From the NCBI GenBank assembly GCA_014607495.2, contig CP053161.1, positions 1,054,001 through 1,118,000 of the forward strand: 64,000 bases of DNA, given 5' to 3'. The translations under genes and the position numbers were made by a program. The stretch's first letter is position 1. Each line of letters opens with the position of its first letter. The DNA is from Carposina sasakii. Its lineage: Eukaryota; Arthropoda; Insecta; Lepidoptera; Carposinidae. The notes beneath the pieces are model-generated. The model made no database searches and had not been told where the DNA came from. It worked only from the letters and a program-made list of their open reading frames with translations. Positions 32,391 to 41,825 of the stretch are shown here, in pieces.

Positions 32391-34211
32391 CTACGTTTCT
32401 AAGGATCCATCTGATAACCCTACGTTACAAGTATTATTTTTATCTATCTCATTCTCATTATCTTTCTCAATCTCATATCTATTATTTTCCTCTATGTCAT
32501 GCGTATTCTCTTCTTTTTCATCCGAACTTGAATCATCTTCTGATCTTTTAAAGTTTAGCCATGGGTGTATCTTTTCAACCGGATACACTCCTTTATAAAC
32601 AGCTTTTCCTTTACGCTTAGTAATTTGAGTATCTTCTACAGTATATCTGTCATTACTCAATACTTCGATAATTTTATATGGTCCTAAACATTTAGCTACT
32701 AGTTTCTTGCTTTTACCGGGACATAGAATAGACCTTTCTACTCTGACCAAATCTCCTACTTTAAATTTACGCGGATCGCACCTAACTTTATCAAATCGAT
32801 TTTTTTGTTTTTGTTGTGTTATTTCTATATGCCTATCAACATCAGCCCTAATTTCAACCATTTTATTTAAACAATCCTCTTGCTCAACATCTTTATTCAC
32901 CATTGACTGTAATTTGCTTTCAGCCATACTCGTCAAATTAACTCCGAATAATACCTCAGCGGGTGTACGTCCTATCCCTTTATTAATGGTATTATTTAAC
33001 CCCCATTGAACATCCAAAACTTTGCTATCCCATTCCGTTTCATCGCGTCCATAATTCATCGCTGTCAGTGAATCTAAAATTGTTCGATTATACCTCTCCA
33101 CTTGCCCGTTTGCTCGTGGAGTGGCAATCGCATTCATTATGTGTTTAACACCAAGATCTTTTAAGAAATTTGTGAACTTTTTACCCGTAAAAGAAGAGTA
33201 TCTGTCGGTTATTAGTCTAGAGGGACATCCAAACATAGAAAAGTATTCTTTGAAAATCCTAATAGTTGTACATGATTTTGTACTTTTTACAGCTTTTAAA
33301 ATAATATACTTCGTGTAGGAGTCTATAATTACAAGTAAATATTTATTTTTACGTTTACTCGCGTTGAATGGTCCCAGGTGGTCAGCGTGCAGAGTGTGAA
33401 AGGGTTTGGAAACCTTAGGTATCGGGTGTAAGTAGCCAGACTTTTTTCCCGATGGCGTCTTACTGTGTGCACACTCTAAACATGATTGGACATATTTCCT
33501 TGTAAATTTATTCATCTTTGGAAACCAGTAAGTTTCTTTGATTTTGTCAAGAGTTTTCTCGACGGAAAAATGTCCTATCTCATCATGACATGCCCTTAGT
33601 ATATGCCATCGAACTCCCTTAGGCACTAACCACTTGTTACCATCACTCGTTATCCTATACACACAGTTATTCTTAATGCAAAAGTTTTGTTTCAGATCTA
33701 CTATGTTATTACTCTCGGGATCCTGTATTATATTTTTGATCCGCTCTATTTCACTATCGGCAGATTGTACAGTTTTCAGCCAATCATCGGATATCGTAAA
33801 AACTGTTGGTAGTTCCAAATCAACCAGGTTATCATTTGATTCGCTAGGAATTGGGTTACGACTCAAAGCGTCTACGTGACACATCCGTTGACCGGCCCTG
33901 TACTTAATTTCGCAATCGAACTCCTGAATCAAGCTCCACCAACGAGCTACCCTGGGAATCATATCTCTCTTCGTAAAAGTGGCACGAAGCGAGTTACAAT
34001 CCGTTACGACAGTGAATGGCATACCAAGAAGATAAGGTCTAAATTTCACTAAAGACGAAACAACCGCCAAAGTCTCCAGTTCATATGCTGAAAAGTGTTG
34101 CTCAACCAATGACGTTTGGCGGCTGAAATATGCTACTGGCTTGAGGTCACCATTCTCTTGGTTCTGTAGTAAAATACCCCCCACTCCCCATTTACTTGCA
34201 TCGGTATGCAA
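32391..34211 (-). CDS. pol: Gypsy pol: RNase H and integrase part
   Basis: 606 codons from the first Met; the frame is open further upstream to about 34470. RNase H: TDAS, AYELETLA and VVTDCNSL supply the acidic residues. The integrase zinc-binding domain is H209-x4-H214 with C244-x2-C247. The catalytic core has D277 (HADHLG), D336 (ITDRYSSF) and E372 (QVERYNR). TDRY is unusual, as most relatives have TDRG. A C-terminal segment with KFKVGDLVRV and GPYKIIEV follows, as in other Gypsy integrases, then an acidic tail. It would be made as part of the gag-pol polyprotein; here it is separated from RT by a frameshift near 34472. Confidence 0.9.
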   Translation of the reverse strand: MHTDASKWGVGGILLQNQENGDLKPVAYFSRQTSLVEQHFSAYELETLAVVSSLVKFRPYLLGMPFTVVTDCNSLRATFTKRDMIPRVARWWSLIQEFDCEIKYRAGQRMCHVDALSRNPIPSESNDNLVDLELPTVFTISDDWLKTVQSADSEIERIKNIIQDPESNNIVDLKQNFCIKNNCVYRITSDGNKWLVPKGVRWHILRACHDEIGHFSVEKTLDKIKETYWFPKMNKFTRKYVQSCLECAHSKTPSGKKSGYLHPIPKVSKPFHTLHADHLGPFNASKRKNKYLLVIIDSYTKYIILKAVKSTKSCTTIRIFKEYFSMFGCPSRLITDRYSSFTGKKFTNFLKDLGVKHIMNAIATPRANGQVERYNRTILDSLTAMNYGRDETEWDSKVLDVQWGLNNTINKGIGRTPAEVLFGVNLTSMAESKLQSMVNKDVEQEDCLNKMVEIRADVDRHIEITQQKQKNRFDKVRCDPRKFKVGDLVRVERSILCPGKSKKLVAKCLGPYKIIEVLSNDRYTVEDTQITKRKGKAVYKGVYPVEKIHPWLNFKRSEDDSSSDEKEENTHDIEENNRYEIEKDNENEIDKNNTCNVGLSDGSLET

Positions 34212-34456
34212 CTCCGTTGTCAGTAATGGACTGTATAGTGCAAGTATTGGTCGTGATATAAGCCTTTCTTTTAATTCATTAAAAGCCCCTTCTTGTTCGC
34301 TACCCCAGCTCCAAGGTACTTTGTTTTTTAGTAAACATGTGAGGGGTTTTGCTATAACAGCAAAGTTTTTAATGAATTTTCTGAAAAAACTAGCCAGCCC
34401 AAGGAATTGACGGACATTGTGAATACTTTTCGGCGTCGGAAAGGATTGTACTGCTT

Positions 34457-34885
34457 CTATCTTTTTAGAACCCGTTTGATACCGTTAGCAGTTACCTCAA
34501 ACCCGAGAAAATTTACAGAGGTTTGGAAGAAAAAACATTTACTAGGTTTTAGTGTCAAGTTAAACTCCCTTAACCTATCAAAAATCGACTTTAGTTTATT
34601 CAATCCATCGTCTACAGTTTTTGAAGGGACCAAGACGTCATCCATATATGCTATAGCCGTACTGAATCGAAGTGGACCTAAAGCTTTGTTCACAGTTCTT
34701 TGAAAGACGGCCGGTGCGTTCGCTAAACCAAATGGCATCCTATTAAATTCCCATTGACCATCTGGAGTTATAAACGCAGTCTTTGATTTCGCTTCCTCCG
34801 CCAGTTCTATCTGGTAGTAGCCGCTAGCCAAATCTAATGTAGAGTAAAATAAAAAACCTGATAATCTATTCATTTGGTCCTCCAT
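34457..34885 (-). pseudogene. pol: Gypsy pol: reverse transcriptase segment, out of frame with both neighbours
   Basis: 142 codons with FYSTLDLASGYYQIEL, FNRMPFGLANAPAVFQ and the catalytic YMDD box (IAYMDDVLVPS). It is cut from the upstream frame by a one-base gain near 34912-34922 and from the downstream frame by a one-base loss in a CCC run near 34470. Together the two changes restore the original frame, so only this middle segment is shifted. The cause could be decay, or errors in the assembled sequence. Confidence 0.85.
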
Positions 34886-34907
34886 GCACGGAAGAGGATA
34901 ATGTTGT

Positions 34908-37184
34908 TTAATAGTCTTCTTTATTTAATGCCCGGTAATCCACGCAAAGGCGTTTATCACCAGTTTTCTTTCTAACCAATATTATCGGGCTAGCATATGG
35001 AGAACTAGACTCTCTGATAACTCCAGTAGCGTTTAACTCGTCTATCATACTTTGTACTTCCTCCCTTTCTTTTTGCGAAAGCCTATACGGTTTGTAGATT
35101 ACTGGTTGGTCATCGCATAAATCTATTTTCATCTTTTCTAAGTTTGTGCATCCTAATTCGTTTAACGCAGTTGCAAAACAATCCCGATATTCATTAACCA
35201 AATTCAATAAACGAAGTTTTTGCGATTCAGTAATATTACCAATATTTAACTCTTGTACCACAAATGGTTTTAACGAGTCTTTACTCTCAATCCTATTAAT
35301 TTCACTAAACCCAAAAGACTCTACGACTACCTCTACCCTAGCAATCAACTCTTCTTTCTCAAAGGTAATCGGATTTTTGGTTATTGGAATCACTAGCACA
35401 TGACCTATCCCGTCACTAATAGAATATATACCCTCCTCAATTTGATACTCTCTACCGGGTTGGCCTCGATAGTTGCTACGTACATATATGTCCCCAGAAA
35501 AAACAGGATTACACTCTACCTCCAATACATCTACACCCTTGACCGATGTGTAGTTAGTTGATCGTAATTCGACGACTCTTTTAGTAGATACATTAGTGCT
35601 ATAATTGCTAGTGAAAATTAATTCTCTCTCGGTTTTTAACATTTGAATGTGCGGTTGTTCAGTAAACGTCTGCCCAACTAACAATGGATACTTAAGATAT
35701 TGATCCGGCACCACTATACAAGTGATTTCAGCGACTACATTTTGGATTTGAAGTTTCACGGCGCATGAACCTAAGGAATTCACAACCGCACCTCCAAATC
35801 CTACCATTTGTCGGCTAATACTACTATCGAACGTTCTAAATATCCGTCTTGCTTCGCATTCTTTAATTAATGTTAAGTCACTACCAGGATCAACCAGACA
35901 GAGTGTTTTGTGTCCGTTTACTAAAACTTGTTGTACATATTTAGACTTGTCATTCCGTTTCGATTCGTTTATTAGCAGCACTGATTTATCATTTTTATCG
36001 TTTTGATTGTTTTCGTTTTTGAAACGAAAACATTCGGACTCGATGTGTCCAATCAAAGAACACTTTGTGCATTTCTTTATAGGTTTAGGAAACTTTGACA
36101 ACGGGTGGCCGTCCTGCTTGCAATTATAACAACGTATGTTAAAGTTGGTTTTAGTATTTATACCAGTAGTAGTACTGGGTTTCGATTCTCTAAACCTTTT
36201 ACTTAAATTAGTATAATTCCTAACAGGTGCTATTTTGACATTACGTAAATATGCTAAAAGTTTATCAGTATCGGTAAATTGTGCCGCCTCAGCCCCGAGG
36301 CGAACTGACCTATCATCTATACCGAACAATATACACTCGACCGCCTTTTTTCCTACTATGTCGCAACGGTTTAACAAAGCGACTTTTTCGTAGTAATATT
36401 CTTCGAATGATTCACCAAACTTAGCTCGTTTTGCCAGCATATCCGTCAACATCTGCCCATAATTTTCTCCTGAAGGAAATGCAGACTTTAGTTTGGCTTG
36501 CCACTCGGCCCACGAAAATAAAAGTGTCGATAACCCTTCATACCACTTTTTCGCGACGCCTACTAGTTTTGGTAATGCGTAATGTATTATCTGACGCTCA
36601 GACCATTCATATAGTAATGCACATTCGTTAACTTTTGTTAGCCAATTCGATATAGTTTGATTTTTGAGGGAAGGGTCAAATTCTGGTACTACATTAACAT
36701 TCGTAAAAGTTTCTTTTCTATTCTTACTAGTGGATCTAATATTATCTAGCAACTTTGTAAATTGAGACAAAAATTCACGTGAAGTGTGTTCTACCTGCGG
36801 AGATCGTTGCTGTGAAGGCGAATACCTATTTCGTGAAAACTCCCGTGACCTGTCGTGACGTCGAAAAGGCTCTCTGGATCTGTCGTAGCGCTGCATTGAT
36901 TCTCTGGACTTATCGCGACGTCGTGATGCTCGCAGTTCGCTAAAGTGGTTTCTGATGTCCTGATCATAAGAGCGACTGCGGCTTCTAGTAAAATATTGAC
37001 GTAAACGGGAGCGTGACCTAATTGATGGTGAACGTCGAGTCAATTCCCTGGGTGGTGAGGGGCTACGCAAGACGCGCCTTCGCGGAGTTTGTGTTTTGCT
37101 GCGCCCGCGATCAGTAGGTGGAGCTGTAGTCTCGTTAATTGATTCGGTATTCCCCGAATTTGGTGCCACCTTGCCATCATCCAT
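34908..37184 (-). CDS. gag-pol: Gypsy gag, protease and start of RT
   Basis: 758 codons. The N-terminus is basic and arginine/serine rich (about 30-130). A capsid-like helical region follows (about 165-320), then two zinc knuckles: the first (352-365) is C-x2-C-x4-H-x4-F, having lost its last Cys; the second (CTKCSLIGHIESEC, 372-385) is intact. The protease motif reads LVDPGSDLTLI (D432), with Pro where D-S/T-G is usual. The RT fingers begin near ELGCTNLEKM, with SSSPYASPIILVRKKTG; the frame then stops at the first indel. The start was chosen at MDDGKVAPNSG because the sequence upstream is tandem repeat. Confidence 0.9.
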   Translation of the reverse strand: MDDGKVAPNSGNTESINETTAPPTDRGRSKTQTPRRRVLRSPSPPRELTRRSPSIRSRSRLRQYFTRSRSRSYDQDIRNHFSELRASRRRDKSRESMQRYDRSREPFRRHDRSREFSRNRYSPSQQRSPQVEHTSREFLSQFTKLLDNIRSTSKNRKETFTNVNVVPEFDPSLKNQTISNWLTKVNECALLYEWSERQIIHYALPKLVGVAKKWYEGLSTLLFSWAEWQAKLKSAFPSGENYGQMLTDMLAKRAKFGESFEEYYYEKVALLNRCDIVGKKAVECILFGIDDRSVRLGAEAAQFTDTDKLLAYLRNVKIAPVRNYTNLSKRFRESKPSTTTGINTKTNFNIRCYNCKQDGHPLSKFPKPIKKCTKCSLIGHIESECFRFKNENNQNDKNDKSVLLINESKRNDKSKYVQQVLVNGHKTLCLVDPGSDLTLIKECEARRIFRTFDSSISRQMVGFGGAVVNSLGSCAVKLQIQNVVAEITCIVVPDQYLKYPLLVGQTFTEQPHIQMLKTERELIFTSNYSTNVSTKRVVELRSTNYTSVKGVDVLEVECNPVFSGDIYVRSNYRGQPGREYQIEEGIYSISDGIGHVLVIPITKNPITFEKEELIARVEVVVESFGFSEINRIESKDSLKPFVVQELNIGNITESQKLRLLNLVNEYRDCFATALNELGCTNLEKMKIDLCDDQPVIYKPYRLSQKEREEVQSMIDELNATGVIRESSSPYASPIILVRKKTGDKRLCVDYRALNKEDY

Positions 37185-37264
37185 TTTCCAATCTGTAAGA
37201 CAATATATACGGACATCAAATGTTCTAAACTTATTTTATTATCTATGTATGTAATTGTCAAAAC

Positions 37265-37945
37265 ATGACTACGTGCAAAATATACCCAAGGAGTAGCCTT
37301 GGCAATATATTTTGACCCAAAATCCACTAATGATACACCCAAAGAGTAGCCTTGGCTGTGCATCATTAGTAAATAGGTATGCACGTCCTATTATTTCATA
37401 AGTAACTTACTAAATCTCAAAATATATCCAAGGGGTAGCCCTGGCAATATATTTTGACCCAAAATTCACTAATGATGCACCCAAAGAGTAGCCTTGGCTG
37501 TGCCTCACTAGTAAATAGGTATGCACGCCCTATTATTTTATAAGTACTTACTAAATCTCAAAATATATCCAAGGGGTAGCCCTGGCAATATATTTTGACC
37601 CAAAATTCACTAATGATGCACCCAAAGAGTAGCCTTGGCTGTGTCTCATTAGTAAATAGGTATGCATGCCCTTATTATTACATAAGTAACTTACTAAATC
37701 TCAAAATATATCCAAGGGGTAGCCCTGGCAATATATTTTGACCTAAATTCACTAATGATGCACCCAAAGAGTAGCCTTGGCTGTGTCTCATTAGTAAATA
37801 GGTATGCATGCCCTTATTATTACATAAGTAACAAATCTCAAAATATATCCAAGGGGTAGCCCCGGCAATATATTTTGACCTAAATTCACTAATGATGCAC
37901 CCAAAGAGTAGCCTTGGCTGTGCTTCACTAGTAAATAGGTATGGT
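37265..37945 (-). repeat. Tandem ~142-bp repeats in the 5' leader of the Gypsy element
   Basis: Five units. AATATATCCAAGGGGTAGCC recurs near 37420, 37561, 37704 and 37842, with a first variant near 37275 (ATATACCCAAGGAGTAGCC). Each unit also holds a second, similar word, CACCCAAAGAGTAGCCTTGG, so the unit is itself a diverged double. The words are close to palindromic (CCAAGGGGTAGCCCTGG). The array lies between the primer-binding site and gag; open frames across it are not genes. Confidence 0.9.
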
Positions 37946-38062
37946 ATTATATATTTAATATAGGTACAGAACATTTTAATAATTGAAAGAAAATTTCACC
38001 TTTAAGCTAAGCACTTGTATAAAATATTTACTAACGTACCTTAATGAATCCCACTTCTGACT

Positions 38063-38587
38063 TGTAATTTCCTCTAAGTCAGGATCGGCAGCTATGAATA
38101 ATAACTCCTATATTTTTATAATTAATAATTTTATTTTTACTTTAACAATTTATGATTTTCTTATTACACTTCCAGCAATTCAACAATATAATATAAACAA
38201 CGATTATTAAGCTAGACTAGTTAACCTTTTGCAGTTCTAAACCAATATGCCTCCTCAACTTGAGATCGGTCACTCGCAGACTTCTATATCCCCACTCAAG
38301 TATTGGCAGTTGGCGCCAACAGGAAATACCGAGTACCCGATTTCAAGTTAAGCTACTTTATTCTAATAATGGTAGTTCATCTAAGTTTTACTAAGTATAC
38401 ATTATTATCACAATTAAGTATATAATATATAGATAACCGTCTGAATTTACAAAATTCCAATTAAATAATTGGCCTGCTTATAATTTGTAATACAATTTAC
38501 ATTTGACTTAAATGAAGTTAGTTCCATATTTTAACTTTAGAGGGCTTGTTTAATCAAAACACAAGTAAATTCACAACAATTCTTACA
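38063..38587 (-). repeat. Gypsy 5' LTR (right)
   Basis: 525 bp, starting TGTAATTTCCTCTAAGTCAG and ending CAATTCTTACA on the plus strand. The presumed tRNA-Leu primer site adjoins it at 38045-38062. Confidence 0.93.
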
Positions 38588-38837
38588 TTACATAGCTTTT
38601 CGCTTAACATACCCTTTTTGTTACACCCTGTATACCCAGGGTATTATAATTACCTAAGCCCAATGGACTGAGGATTCCAAATACATCAAGATTACATAGT
38701 TTCTAATGTGTTAGAGCCCATAGATAATGAAAAGATAACAATATGGCAAATTAGTGCGGTATTCCACTATGGGATAGATGTCGTACCGAAGGTACTACAA
38801 TAATATTTCCAGTTATATTCATACCCAGATCGAGTCT

Positions 38838-38946
38838 TGTAACTTGCGACTTCTTAGAATAAAATTTATAATCGCTTTAGGTCATCAGCAGATTTTGAAG
38901 GGATTTGCGTTTATCCCTTACCGCGCGCTGGTAGCCCATAGGTTCA
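38838..38946. repeat. Diverged inverted repeat flanking the Polinton, left side
   Basis: CTTGTAACTTGCG, TTTATAATCGCT, GGATTTGCGTT, ATCCC, ACCGCGCGCTG and AGGTTC occur here in this order. They reappear in inverted order and orientation at 46931-47029 on the other side of the element. Similarity is roughly three quarters, far lower than that of the adjoining TIRs. Confidence 0.75.
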
Positions 38947-40323
38947 AGGTAAGTAGTAAGGAATAGCGGGAGCTGGACCACTGACGTCATGGTCTCCTAC
39001 GTCATAAACTTGAAATTTGCTAACTTTGCAAAAAGGTCGTCACATATGGCTCATTCACATATGAGATATCATTAACTAATGAGGTATGTGAGGGTAACGC
39101 CCCTCATTAACTAAGACACGCCTCCATTAGGTAATGACATATCTCATTAACTAAAAGACACGCCCCATAACTAATGATCAAGATAAATGGACCAATAGCA
39201 GAGCATGAAGTACTAATGACAAATCTCATTAAAGAATACAACGCCCCTACATTAGGCATCTAAGATGGCCGACTATATACTATATCACATGGTCAGCGCG
39301 TGATCCCCCTGACGTTTACTTACTAATGACCACACGACAGCATACCTTTGTGACATCATTAATGATTGCTTATCTATATTTTGTTTTGTCTATCTTATTA
39401 CTTTTATCATAATGTGTAGTAGGTATTTAGGAAATTGATATTAAAAATAAAACATTTTTTTACAAAATAAGACATATTTTTATTTATTATAATAGGTACC
39501 TTTACAAAATAAGACATATTTTTATTTATTATAATAGGTACCTTAATATAACAAAAAGTCATTATTGATAGTGTCATTAGTAAACATTCCAACAAAATTT
39601 CTTAAGCTCATACCTCTATACTTAAAATATAAATACATTATACAATATTCACCACACAGTGATGAAAAGATATTTTGAATAATTTTATTATTGTATATCC
39701 ACATATTAGCATTTCTTTTTAAAAATGATAAATGATATCCAGTCGGCTTGCGACCAAAAGAATCAAAGTATTCACCAATACCACTCTTATTAACATATAT
39801 TGCTACCCAATGAGATCCAATTTTTGTATCTGGATCTAAATTAGTAATTAGGTAAATTGGCGCGGCAATATGCATTGGAATGCGATTAGCAGCAAACACG
39901 TTTTGTTCTAGAGAATGATTTATTTTTTTCAAACATTTTTTTATTTCTAAAGTATTCATGATTTCGCCGTAGACATGTGTATTTTCTTATATTTACAGGT
40001 ATTATAAGAATAGTAAAACATACATTCAGTTTTATAAAGTAATTTAGCTACTGTAATCTACATTAACATTTCTATTTTTATCTATTTCTATTACATTATC
40101 AAATTCAGCATACACAATACAGTTAATTGTTTGTGTCAATGGAGTTTCGAATCTCACTTCTAACCTTACACAACCATGTCTAATAAGATTCCAATGTGCT
40201 GTTGAATTAGCTGATAAGTCTGGTGTCAAGTCAAAAGCTAGTAAACAATAACCTTTGGGATATCGATCTCTAGATATACCGTTCCCATTATTTAAGAAAT
40301 GAATACCGGTTCCTGAGAAAAGA
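38947..40323 (+). repeat. Polinton left terminal inverted repeat
   Basis: Outer end AGGTAAGTAGTAAGGAATAG. Compared with the right TIR it has a 43-bp tandem duplication (39450-39540, ATTATAATAGGTACCT twice), three extra bases (ATCATAATG) and lacks about 50 bases after the protease frame. Otherwise I see no substitutions, so the repeats are nearly identical. Confidence 0.9.
39543..39959 (-). CDS. PRO: Polinton adenain-like cysteine protease, left copy
   Basis: 138 codons. The catalytic arrangement of the adenovirus-type maturation protease is visible: H50 (GSHWVAIYV), D66 (EYFDSFG) and Cys in LCGEYCIMYL (C102 or C106). It would cleave capsid precursors during particle assembly. Compared with the right-hand copy (45915-46352) the end is seven residues shorter, because about 50 bases after codon 138 are missing and the frame runs into TAA. 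It lies wholly within the TIR, downstream of the major capsid gene. Confidence 0.9.
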   Translation of the reverse strand: MNTLEIKKCLKKINHSLEQNVFAANRIPMHIAAPIYLITNLDPDTKIGSHWVAIYVNKSGIGEYFDSFGRKPTGYHLSFLKRNANMWIYNNKIIQNIFSSLCGEYCIMYLYFKYRGMSLRNFVGMFTNDTINNDFLLY

Positions 40324-41372
40324 GTATGATATGCAGAAGTATATAGATTGTTACTGAAAACAGGTTGTAAAGCTTTAGAAGGGATTTGCATTCCATCAAT
40401 ATACAAGCTGAACGTGTTTATTCCATAATTTTCAAAATCATAAGGGTTTTTGGAAAAACTACCATTAAAAGCAGTATTATCAACAAATCCTATTATACAT
40501 CTTTTTGGTACTTGACCAAGAAATACATTATCTAAAGTATTACCCTGTACACCTGAAGGTATAGTCAAAACTTTTACTTCAGCTCGTGTTATTGGGTACT
40601 TAGCAGTGGTTGATGATAAAACTTTTTGATGTGCAAGAAGTACTGATGGATTGATTCGGGCTTTACGGATCATAAGAGTAGCATCAATAATAGTGACTTT
40701 TAGCTTAACATCACTAGGTTGACACAAAAGGTTAAACGCATCTCTGGAGCGGACTAATTTTACAGCCATCTCTACACCATTAATTAAAAATTTTTCTTGA
40801 TTAAATATATCACCATGTAAGTGACCCATCATTTCTACCTCTTTACTATCTTTTATAAACTTTTGTCTTTCGATAAAACCTTTGTTTCCATCATCAGTAG
40901 CATTCATTTTCCCAGCAGTATCTTCATACCATAAACCACAAGTTAGATGAGATTGCTTTGCTGGTGGAGAGTAATTTAATAAAGTCTCTATATATGATCG
41001 GTATCCATAGGTATTGTTAGGGGGAGATATAAGTTTTTGATTTAAATAAACATCAAGTTGACTAAAAAGTGAATGCAGCCAATTATTCACCGGAGCTACA
41101 TTCGTATTTGGTGCTAGAGGTGTTAAATCCTGGTTTACCACTTTTACTTTAACATGGATTAAAGTATGAGATAGATCAATATAGTCATCACCAGTTCCAG
41201 GTATTTGAAATTCAATGGGACCATCATCATTTAAAGACGAAATCGGTTTGTAATGAATCCACTGACCACTTTCAATACTAGTTTGAGTAGCTGGTAGTGC
41301 AAATAGATCTAATTCAGACTTAACGCATTCACATGAATTATTATGTAAAAATGACATTTTATAAATCACCAA
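40044..41372 (-). CDS. MCP: Polinton major capsid protein (double jelly-roll type)
   Basis: 442 codons from the first Met; a second Met (MSFLHNNSCE) five codons later may be the true start. Polinton capsid wording is evident: CVKSELDLFALPATQTSIES, WIHYKPISSL, GPIEFQIPGTGDDYIDLSHT, and a C-terminus with HWNLIRHGCVRLEVRF and VIEIDKN. By family it forms the icosahedral shell; the fold is not visible directly in sequence. Its last 93 codons lie inside the left TIR, so they recur in the right TIR as a fragment (45552-45830). The start overlaps the preceding gene by 14 bases. Confidence 0.88.
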   Translation of the reverse strand: MVIYKMSFLHNNSCECVKSELDLFALPATQTSIESGQWIHYKPISSLNDDGPIEFQIPGTGDDYIDLSHTLIHVKVKVVNQDLTPLAPNTNVAPVNNWLHSLFSQLDVYLNQKLISPPNNTYGYRSYIETLLNYSPPAKQSHLTCGLWYEDTAGKMNATDDGNKGFIERQKFIKDSKEVEMMGHLHGDIFNQEKFLINGVEMAVKLVRSRDAFNLLCQPSDVKLKVTIIDATLMIRKARINPSVLLAHQKVLSSTTAKYPITRAEVKVLTIPSGVQGNTLDNVFLGQVPKRCIIGFVDNTAFNGSFSKNPYDFENYGINTFSLYIDGMQIPSKALQPVFSNNLYTSAYHTLFSGTGIHFLNNGNGISRDRYPKGYCLLAFDLTPDLSANSTAHWNLIRHGCVRLEVRFETPLTQTINCIVYAEFDNVIEIDKNRNVNVDYSS

Positions 41373-41817
41373 ATATATCTTTATGATTTATATTTATCTT
41401 TTTAGCTTTTTGCACTGTTCTCTGCTTTACAATTGGTGAGTAACTGAGGTTACCAACACGATGTTTTTTATTTTTATATCCCGAACCCATCATTGCTCGC
41501 TCAATCTTTTCATCAGCTTTTCTTTTCAAGGTAGTCGTTGCATCTCTAAATCTGCTTTGAACCGAATCGTTCATGGGTTTTGCACTAACCATATCTGATA
41601 AAATCCCTACTCCAGCATTTAGCGCTTCTTTTCCGACAGCCTTTGCACCACTTGTTAGTAAAGGTAAAACTGATCGAAATAAACCACCTAAAAAACTTCC
41701 AATTCCATGTCCTTGCTGGTAAGGTGCCCCTTTATAAATGATACCCATACCAGATCCCGCTTGATGTGTATAGTAGTTTTCATATGGACAAATATTATAA
41801 TCGTATTTAGGATACAT
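41359..41817 (-). CDS. Polinton small virion protein (glycine-rich hydrophobic segment, pVI/pX-like)
   Basis: 152 codons. The N-terminus is tyrosine rich; then comes HGIGSFLGGLFRSVLPLLTS with GAKAVGKEALNAG, a glycine-rich amphipathic or membrane-active segment, then a basic C-terminus with MGSGYKNKKHRVG. The order and the GIGSFLGGLFR pattern are typical of a Polinton gene located beside the capsid gene and likened to adenoviral pVI/pX. Function is inferred from context only. Confidence 0.75.
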   Translation of the reverse strand: MYPKYDYNICPYENYYTHQAGSGMGIIYKGAPYQQGHGIGSFLGGLFRSVLPLLTSGAKAVGKEALNAGVGILSDMVSAKPMNDSVQSRFRDATTTLKRKADEKIERAMMGSGYKNKKHRVGNLSYSPIVKQRTVQKAKKININHKDIFGDL

Positions 41818-41825
41818 TTTTATAT

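Larger units (their letters stand above)
31186..38587 (-). mobile_element. Gypsy/Ty3 LTR retrotransposon, 7.4 kb, minus strand, probably mdg3-like
   Basis: Two 525-bp LTRs (TG...CA ends on the coding strand) bracket gag-pol on the minus strand; TTAC is duplicated on both sides (31182-31185 and 38588-38591). Just inside the 5' LTR the minus strand reads AGTCAGAAGTGGGATTC, complementary to the 3' part of a leucine tRNA, the primer type known for mdg3-like elements; the lineage call rests on this and on the integrase wording HADHLGPF. The domain order gag, protease, RT, RNase H, integrase is Gypsy-type. No env gene: the 680 bases after the integrase are AT-rich and non-coding. Near-identical LTRs mean a young insertion, yet the pol frame is broken at two places. 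Confidence 0.93.
30962..38632. mobile_element. Palindromic MITE (ACAGGGTGTAAC family) split by the Gypsy insertion
   Basis: 30962-31185 is the left part (TACAGGATGTAACAAAAAGG, TTAAGCGAAAAGCTATGTAA) and 38588-38632 the right tip (ACATAGCTTTTCGCTTAACA, TTACACCCTGTA). The break falls in the arm word TATTTACATAGC, and TTAC is present on both sides of the inserted element. The Gypsy element therefore came later than the MITE. Confidence 0.85.

Noticed and set aside
32707..36631. Plus-strand open frames of 65-100 codons inside the Gypsy element
   Set aside because: They are antisense shadows of the minus-strand gag-pol frames.
37265..37945. CRISPR array
   Set aside because: Regular repeats, but the whole ~142-bp unit is conserved with no unique spacers, and the context is a eukaryotic retrotransposon.
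37040..37974. Open frames of 98 and 114 codons upstream of gag
   Set aside because: They lie across the tandem leader repeats of the Gypsy element, and their repeated words mirror the DNA period.
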